From the NCBI GenBank assembly GCA_964455375.1, contig CAYVXE010000084.1:1-19462 (forward strand): a stretch of DNA of 19,462 nucleotides, read 5' to 3'. Position 1 is the stretch's first letter, and each line of letters opens with the position of its first letter. Under the pieces are notes generated by a model that worked only from the letters and a program-made list of their open reading frames with translations, searched no databases and was not told the DNA's origin. A program made the position numbers and the translations under genes. This DNA is from CAYVXE01 sp964455375 (GTDB lineage Bacteria > Zhuqueibacterota > Zhuqueibacteria > Oceanimicrobiales > Oceanimicrobiaceae). This document shows positions 14,780-19,462 of the stretch, piece after piece.

Positions 14780-15820
14780 TTATTGGACTGCAGACTCATG
14801 AATCGTCAAAGTCCCTTTATCTGCATCGAGAGTTGCCTGAACACCGAAGGGCATGGTGAGCATGTCCGCAGTGTGTCCAATGGTCATACCGGATAAAACG
14901 GGAATCCCCAGCGGCTTCAGCAGGTTGTCGATGGTCTCACCTAAGGTGTAAATACTTGCCGCAGACGGGTTGCCGTTTCCGCTACACTTTTTGCATTCTC
15001 CCCAAATAATTCCTCTGACGGCGTCAAATTTCTTCGCCAACCTTAATTGCGTGAGCATCCGGTCGATACTGTACGCTTCCTCGTCGACGTCTTCTAAGAA
15101 TAATATTTTGTTTTTGGTTTGTATTTCATACGGAGTCCCCATGGTTGCGATGATGAGTGATAAATTTCCTCCGATAAGGCGTCCGCTTGCCATGCCCGAA
15201 TGAACCGTGCGTAAACGATGTTCGGGCCGTATGGTAGAGGATTCATCCGGATTGGTTAATACACCCAAAGGGGTTTTGTCAAATAATGCTCTGCGGAAGT
15301 GCTCTTGTGTAAATTCGGTAAAACCAGAGAACGATGACGGCCCATAAAAGGTTATTAATCCGGTTTGCTGATGAATGGCCAGATGCAGTGCCGTGACATC
15401 GCTGAAACCAACAAAAATTTTAGGATTTTTCCTGATTAAGTCATAATCCAGTTGATCCAATAATTGTGACGAGCCGTACCCTCCTGAAGCGATAATTGCG
15501 TTTATCTTCGGGTCTTTAAACATGGCGTGAATATCCTCCAGGCGTTCCGTGATGGTCTCCCTGAAAGTCAGTGCCCGCTTGCCCACGTGTTTGCCTATTT
15601 TCACCTTTAAGCCAAAGGATTTTAACGTCGGTTCAATGACGACAAAATCATCCGGATTAAAAACGGGCGTGCTCGGCGTAATCACCCCGATTGTATCGCC
15701 GGCTTTTAACGCCCGGGGACGGATAAGGGTGTTGTCGTTGTTCGAAATGGCCCAATGCGGTGTTGCCATGAGCGCCGGAACAGCAGCTGCGATGGTGGTT
15801 AAAAAATTTCGTCTGCGCAT
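14780..15820 (-). CDS. Tat-exported S66 family LD-carboxypeptidase
   Basis: This 346-residue serine peptidase of family S66 (murein tetrapeptide LD-carboxypeptidase, LdcA-like) removes the terminal D-Ala from tetrapeptide stems during peptidoglycan recycling. The family catalytic triad is visible: Ser140 in VGFSDVTAL, Glu243 in FLEDVDEEAY and His316 in IGHTADM. GVITPSTP (45-52) and the ASGGYGSSQLLDQLDYD stretch are also typical. The N-terminus MRRRNFLTTIAAAVPALMA carries a twin-arginine signal, so it is exported folded; LdcA of E. coli is cytoplasmic, so location and role may differ (cell-wall trimming in the envelope). It lies 72 bp upstream of the fusion gene on the same strand and may share its transcript. 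No functional link between the two is obvious. Confidence 0.92.
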   Translation of the reverse strand: MRRRNFLTTIAAAVPALMATPHWAISNNDNTLIRPRALKAGDTIGVITPSTPVFNPDDFVVIEPTLKSFGLKVKIGKHVGKRALTFRETITERLEDIHAMFKDPKINAIIASGGYGSSQLLDQLDYDLIRKNPKIFVGFSDVTALHLAIHQQTGLITFYGPSSFSGFTEFTQEHFRRALFDKTPLGVLTNPDESSTIRPEHRLRTVHSGMASGRLIGGNLSLIIATMGTPYEIQTKNKILFLEDVDEEAYSIDRMLTQLRLAKKFDAVRGIIWGECKKCSGNGNPSAASIYTLGETIDNLLKPLGIPVLSGMTIGHTADMLTMPFGVQATLDADKGTLTIHESAVQ

Positions 15821-15941
15821 GTGTCTATGTCTTTATTTATTATTTTGTAACCGGAATTATTCACAAAACTTTATAGAATAAACCTTAAACTGGTAATATA
15901 TAACATGTTAATGGATCGTTGCCTTGAAAAATAAGTTTTTA

Positions 15942-16026
15942 AACGCTGAATGCGCAAAGGACACAGAGAAAGGAGCTATGTTTAATATTAAATGTTTAAG
16001 TTTTTCTTTGCGGAACTCTGCGTTAA
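15942..16026. repeat. Imperfect inverted repeat of dispersed-repeat type
   Basis: The arms AACGCTGAATGCGCAAAGG (from 15942) and CTTTGCGGAACTCTGCGTT (ending 16023) are imperfect reverse complements around about 44 bases. It lies in the 261 bp spacer between the ligase stop codon and the LD-carboxypeptidase start. It could form a long RNA hairpin and so act as a terminator-like or RNA-stabilising element. The arms resemble the short GCAAAG/CGCAGAG repeats scattered in many environmental genomes. Confidence 0.5.
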
Positions 16027-16081
16027 ATTAATTAACCATGATTCAGGGTAAATATTTTTTTTGAATGAATCCGGACGATGT

Positions 16082-17614
16082 TCAGGAAACGGCCATTTCC
16101 TCCTGCATGATCTTACGAACCATATCTGACGTTTTTCGGAAATCTGTTTTTCCACTTCCCATTTTTGGAAGTTCTTTAAGGACAATAAACTCTTTGGGTA
16201 AAGCGATATTGGGAAGTTCCTTAGACATTTTCTTGATCGTATCGTGCTTGTTGATTTCTGTAGTTACGGCCGCTACGATGTTAGCGCCTCGTTTCGGGTC
16301 CGGTATCTCGACCATGCAGCATTCCGCTTCCGCTGGAATAAGGTTTGCAAGCACTTCTTCAACCCGCACAAGAGAGATCATTTCACCGCCGATTTTCACG
16401 AAACGCTTAAGTCTGCCGGCATGCCAGAGGTAACCGTCATCATCCAGGTAGCCCATATCACCCGTATCATACCAGCCCGAGCGAATTCGCAGCGACGTTT
16501 CTTCAAGGTCCTCAAAGTAACCCTTCATGACGCAGGGACCTTTGACGAGTATTTTTCCGACTTCGCCAATGGCGCAATCTTCACCGGTTTCATAATTTTG
16601 AATTTTCACCTGTACATTGTCGATGGGTTTACCGACGCTTCCCGGACAATTAAAGTCAGGGACATTCGTCGCAATCACCGGCGACGTTTCTGTTGCGCCG
16701 TAGCCTTCTAAAAGCGTTATCCCGTGCTTCCCGGCATATCCCTCACGCAAAGAGGAGGGACATTTATCCGCACCCACAACCGCTAAATTGATACTGCTTA
16801 AATCACCGGGTTCGGATTTGTTCAGATATCCCCAAAAAAATGAAGGGGTGCCAACCATCATGGTGGGTTTCTCTTCACGGATGATTTTTACCACAGTTTT
16901 GTACTCGATAGGGTTAGCATAGGTCACCATGGTCATGCCGTGGTAGATGGGAGTCCAAAAATTCGTCGTCAGGCCGAAAACGTGAAAGAAGGGCAGGGTA
17001 GTTAACATACAATTCTTATCGGATAAATGTAATGCGGTGGAAAATCCTTCGATATTCGAGGTGATATTTTTATGCGTCAATTGCACCGCTTTGGGGAGCT
17101 TTTCGCTGCCGCTGGTAAATAACACGACGGAATTATCGTGTTCGTCGCCGCCTGCTACCAGCATTTTTACAAAAAATAGCGGCAGGGTTGCTTTTATGGC
17201 CGCCCGAATTTTATCTAAAGACGATATGTGCAACATGATGTCTTCCAGAAAGATCATACCTGGAATTTGCGGGCATTGAATTTTTTCTAACAGGGCTTTC
17301 GAGGTGATGATCGTTCTGAAGTTACATTTTTGCTGGGCAAACTCACAATTCTGTTTGGCGCCGGTGGAATAATTGATGAGAACCGGTGTTCTGCCGCTCA
17401 TCAGCGTTCCCAGTACAGCGAGACCTGCCCCGGCAGATGTCGGCACCATGATTCCTACAAACCCTTTCTTATATTTACGAAACTTCCTTGAGAGAATAAG
17501 CGAGGCAATTAAGGCCGTTTTATAATTGATCCTTTTGTTTGTTGAACGGTCGATAAAGGCTAATTTTTTTGCATGCCTTTTTGCGATGGCGATAAATCGA
17601 TGGTGAAGCAGCAT
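16082..17614 (-). CDS. AMP-forming acyl-CoA/acyl-ACP synthetase-like ligase
   Basis: This 510-residue member of the ANL (acyl/aryl-CoA synthetase) superfamily activates a carboxylate with ATP to an acyl-AMP and passes it to CoA or ACP. The phosphate loop VVLFTSGSEKLPKAVQLTH spans about 163-181. LLEGYGATETSP (301-312), WYDTGDMG with Asp384 and the hinge GRLKRFVKIGGE (400-411) follow, and the catalytic C-terminal Lys489 is in GSGKTDFRK. All core motifs are present. The set is closest in style to Aas/long-chain acyl-ACP synthetase domains, but it lacks the N-terminal acyltransferase of Aas. The start is well supported by GAGGAGG directly upstream of the ATG at 17614. It is the first gene of the minus-strand group, and a repeat-containing spacer separates it from the LD-carboxypeptidase. 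The substrate cannot be named from sequence; a fatty acid is most likely. Confidence 0.92.
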   Translation of the reverse strand: MLLHHRFIAIAKRHAKKLAFIDRSTNKRINYKTALIASLILSRKFRKYKKGFVGIMVPTSAGAGLAVLGTLMSGRTPVLINYSTGAKQNCEFAQQKCNFRTIITSKALLEKIQCPQIPGMIFLEDIMLHISSLDKIRAAIKATLPLFFVKMLVAGGDEHDNSVVLFTSGSEKLPKAVQLTHKNITSNIEGFSTALHLSDKNCMLTTLPFFHVFGLTTNFWTPIYHGMTMVTYANPIEYKTVVKIIREEKPTMMVGTPSFFWGYLNKSEPGDLSSINLAVVGADKCPSSLREGYAGKHGITLLEGYGATETSPVIATNVPDFNCPGSVGKPIDNVQVKIQNYETGEDCAIGEVGKILVKGPCVMKGYFEDLEETSLRIRSGWYDTGDMGYLDDDGYLWHAGRLKRFVKIGGEMISLVRVEEVLANLIPAEAECCMVEIPDPKRGANIVAAVTTEINKHDTIKKMSKELPNIALPKEFIVLKELPKMGSGKTDFRKTSDMVRKIMQEEMAVS

Positions 17615-18032
17615 GTTTTCCTCCTCTGCTGTTCTACATAAACAACGTCATTTTACACGGTCATAATCTGTCTACGAATCAATTCATCGTGATGGGAAGA
17701 CATCAAATCGTAGATTGCATTAAAATTACAAAATTGATAAATAAAATGCAATAATTGAAAATAAAATAAGACGTGTCGATCTTCAGGTGTTTTAAATTGA
17801 AATTGCTGACGTGAATTCTGTGCGGAATTTGTTGATATTATTAAAAAAGGTTTTTACATTAATTTTACGTCTCAAAGATATAAATTAGGCACAATACGTC
17901 AAGCAGTTTTATATGACAGATTCACCATATCAGTCGGGCGTCTGACCGATAAAATGTCTATATCGGGTATCTTCAAAATCTATACGTTTTCATCATTATT
18001 CATATTATAACGCCCGTTTTCGCGGAGTTAGT
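17615..18032. other. Non-coding spacer upstream of the ligase
   Basis: I see no credible gene here. It is AT-rich near the ligase, where the minus-strand ligase promoter must lie. An imperfect inverted repeat TATCAGTC/GACCGATA (about 17929-17952) is the only local structure noted. The base composition becomes more GC-rich towards the repeat element beginning at 18033. Confidence 0.6.
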
Positions 18033-18285
18033 GTAGGTTGGGTTCGGTTTCCTGAACCCAACAATTCACTGTATTTGGCGTTTGCCACCTGACAATTATG
18101 AGTATCCCAAACGCCAGCGTTTGCTCAAAGGGGATATTCAGCAGACGCTACCTGAAAGCAGGCGGGCACGAAGGAATAAGAAAGCAATCCCCGCAAGGAA
18201 AAAGAGAAGCCGCGGTTTGACACGACGTTATTGAGAACATATAATAAGGAGTGCATGTTGGGTTCAAAAGAGGAACCCAACCTAC
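18033..18285. repeat. Structured palindromic repeat element (paired GTTGGGTTC hairpins)
   Basis: Two hairpins with identical 9 bp arms GTTGGGTTC/GAACCCAAC bound this stretch (18037-18062 and 18257-18281). The left one is preceded by GTAG and the right one followed by CTAC, so the outer ends are inverted copies (GTAGGTTGGGTTC ... GAACCCAACCTAC). Inside is a third hairpin, TGGCGTTTG/CAAACGCCA (18076-18084, 18108-18116). The interior has no convincing ORF. It looks like a MITE-like or REP-type intergenic repeat and marks the start of the cargo-like end of the window. Only one copy lies in the window, so dispersal is not shown. Confidence 0.6.
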
Positions 18286-18410
18286 GTGGCTGCCAGCCGG
18301 TTATGCGGAACGATGTTAGGCCTTTAAGGATTGATAAATAAGTGCAAGTGAATTAGCTGCTGTTCAAGCAAAAACGTAAAATCTTGTGTTAATAACCGGG
18401 ATTAAATGCC

Positions 18411-18860
18411 ATGGCAAATCAATTCCAAGTTGAGCAAGTTGATCATATTGAGGTATTTGTACCTGACCGTTACGAAGCCGCTGGATGGTATGAGAGAATA
18501 CTCGGTCTACGAATAGTCCCTGAATTTGAACATTGGGCGACCAATCCTCAGGGTCCTCTAATGATCAGCACACCCAAGGGCGAAACCAAACTGGCATTGT
18601 TTGAAGGCCTGCCTCAGGGAAACCGCAAGACCGCAGGTTATCATCTCGTGGCGTTTCGAGTTAACAGTGGACAATTCCTGAAATTTCGAGAACTATTGTC
18701 AACGTTGCGACTGAAAGATGCAGAAGGAAATTTAGTCACCAAGGAGAAGGTCTCCGACCACCAAGGATCTTATTCGATCTATTTTTGCGACCCTTATGGT
18801 CATCGTCTAGAAATAACAACCTACGATTGTCATGAAGTAAAAGCGCAGCTTGAGGCATAG
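18411..18860 (+). CDS. VOC (glyoxalase/bleomycin-resistance/dioxygenase) family protein
   Basis: This 149-residue protein has the paired beta-alpha-beta-beta-beta modules of the VOC superfamily. The first module (about 8-66) starts with VDHIEVFVPD; the second (about 75-138) ends with IYFCDPYGHRLEITTYD. Three residues fit the usual metal site: His12, His78 (GYHLVAF) and Glu134 (HRLEITT). The family includes lyases, dioxygenases, epimerases and thiol-transfer resistance proteins, so the reaction cannot be named. The ATG at 18411 has only a weak ribosome site (CCGGGAT). It stands alone between a repeat element and an antitoxin gene, a typical cassette-like accessory position. Confidence 0.88.
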   Translation: MANQFQVEQVDHIEVFVPDRYEAAGWYERILGLRIVPEFEHWATNPQGPLMISTPKGETKLALFEGLPQGNRKTAGYHLVAFRVNSGQFLKFRELLSTLRLKDAEGNLVTKEKVSDHQGSYSIYFCDPYGHRLEITTYDCHEVKAQLEA

Positions 18861-19122
18861 AGAGACCTGGAATCGATAGAGACTCTTTGTCAAGAGATCG
18901 AATATTATGAATCCTCGGGAACTGCGGTTAAAGCTCTTTGAGAGATTGAACTTCATGTAAACCACCTCGACAGCATGCAACAATTTTATGGAGGTACGAG
19001 ATTTTGTGTATCTCGGAAGGTTTGTGTGAAGGGTGCGCCTGATTTGTGCCGTTAGCTGTCTGATTAGAGTAAGTGGAGAAAATGACGTTTTTTAAAATAT
19101 TATTTGCAATGAGAGTCGTTGC
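18861..19122. other. Non-coding spacer before the HigA-type gene; no HigB found
   Basis: I looked for a RelE/HigB-type toxin of about 90 residues immediately upstream of the antitoxin and found no frame with that fold's residues; all plus frames are broken by stops. A small interrupted palindrome GCAATGA/TCGTTGC (19106-19122) lies next to the operator-like site described separately. Confidence 0.55.
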
Positions 19123-19137
19123 ATGTTAAATTAACAT
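19123..19137. promoter_or_regulatory. Operator-like palindrome upstream of the HigA-type gene
   Basis: ATGTTAA-A-TTAACAT is a perfect 15 bp palindrome ending 23 bp before the antitoxin ATG. HigA-type XRE antitoxins repress their own promoters through such TTAAC-type palindromes, so this is a likely autoregulatory operator. Confidence 0.6.
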
Positions 19138-19160
19138 TTGGTTAAAATTTTTAAGCAATT

Positions 19161-19462
19161 ATGTTACCAAAAAATAGACGCCCAACACATCCGGGAGAAA
19201 TAATCAGACATGAATTTCTCGAACCCCTGAATATGACTCAACAAGAACTTGCAAACGCCATACGTGTTACACGAGTCCGTGTTAATGAAATTATTCTCGG
19301 TAAACGGTCAATTACTCCTGACACTGCATTTCGATTGGCTGCATTTTTTGACACCTCTCCGGATTTTGGGATTAGTCTTCAAAACAATGTGGATATGTGG
19401 GATACGCTACGAACTCGAAAAAAGGAGTATGCACGTATCAAACCACTGAACAGAAAAGTGGC
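19161..19462 (+). CDS. higA: HigA-type XRE-family antitoxin (3' end beyond window)
   Basis: The frame is open from ATG 19161 to the window end (100 codons, no stop codon reached). The N-terminus has the HigA signature RRPTHPGEIIRHEFLEPLNMTQQELA. A Cro/C1-type helix-turn-helix covers about residues 25-50 (TQQELANAIRVTRVRVNEIILGKR), and the conserved tail ITPDTAFRLAAFFDTSPDF ... LQN follows. In HigBA modules this protein neutralises the HigB mRNA-cleaving toxin and represses the operon. Usually higB comes first, but no toxin gene is visible upstream; the toxin may lie elsewhere or this may be a solitary regulator. A Gly (SPDFG) stands where Trp is common. The perfect palindrome before the gene fits autoregulation. 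The family call is strong; pairing with a toxin is unproven. Confidence 0.88.
   Translation, partial: MLPKNRRPTHPGEIIRHEFLEPLNMTQQELANAIRVTRVRVNEIILGKRSITPDTAFRLAAFFDTSPDFGISLQNNVDMWDTLRTRKKEYARIKPLNRKV

Noticed and set aside
18315..18321. GTTAGGC, together with ACCCAAC and GTTGGGT motifs nearby, suggested an integron attC site and gene cassettes (VOC, HigA).
   Set aside because: The motifs fit the loose attC core consensus, but I could not pair them with matching inner arms into the usual attC fold, and no integrase is seen. The perfect GTTGGGTTC hairpins explain the matches better.
1..19462. CRISPR arrays, tRNA or rRNA genes.
   Set aside because: I saw no regularly spaced direct repeats and no recognisable tRNA or rRNA sequence on either strand by reading; a covariance-model scan was not possible.

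Overview
This is bacterial accessory/chromosomal DNA of moderate GC from an organism I cannot place with certainty. It is rich in two-component kinases, its Shine-Dalgarno signals are uneven (some strong GGAGG, some absent), and it has sigma-54 control. The style fits an uncultured FCB-type or deep-branching environmental lineage, but that is only an inference. A 100-base N run shows that the window is a scaffold.

Left part (1-5535, + strand). A histidine kinase (5' end cut off) overlaps an NtrC-family sigma-54 response regulator by 4 bp. Beyond the regulator lies a textbook -24/-12 promoter (2344-2359). It has a possible upstream enhancer palindrome and drives a single small membrane SHOCT protein that ends at a strong terminator. 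Next comes a metal-homeostasis-like cluster: a divergent PII-family protein, a four-helix membrane protein of unknown function, a DUF2231 membrane protein with a histidine-rich tail, the broken remains of a CopB-type P1B metal ATPase that span the N gap, and a lipoprotein with a cysteine-rich YHS/TRASH-like metal-binding domain.

Middle (5622-10357). Two kinases are transcribed divergently from a 299 bp spacer that holds a perfect GAACGA-A-TCGTTC palindrome. One is a membrane-anchored triple-PAS hybrid kinase with its own receiver. The other is a soluble kinase with about seven TPR repeats and no transmembrane sensor. A perfect 13 bp terminator follows, then a 129 bp MITE-like element with terminal inverted repeats and a 5 bp flanking duplication.

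Right part (10552-17614, - strand). An unknown 163-residue protein is followed by the most striking gene of the window, a 1141-residue fusion. It joins a complete cytoplasmic molybdopterin (bis-MGD, [4Fe-4S]) oxidoreductase to a complete NifS/IscS-type cysteine desulfurase. Upstream of it are a Tat-exported S66 LD-carboxypeptidase and an acyl-CoA/acyl-ACP synthetase-like AMP-forming ligase.

End (17615-19462). A long non-coding stretch holds a structured palindromic repeat element (18033-18285). It is followed by a small VOC/glyoxalase-fold protein and a HigA-type antitoxin that runs off the window. HigA has a perfect operator-like palindrome just upstream but no visible HigB toxin gene before it. 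This end looks like laterally acquired cargo.

Main points: the oxidoreductase-desulfurase fusion, which suggests an enzyme carrying its own sulfur-transfer maturase; the sigma-54 regulator placed beside its likely target promoter; and a metal-resistance operon whose accessory genes survive while the pump has decayed or is misassembled.
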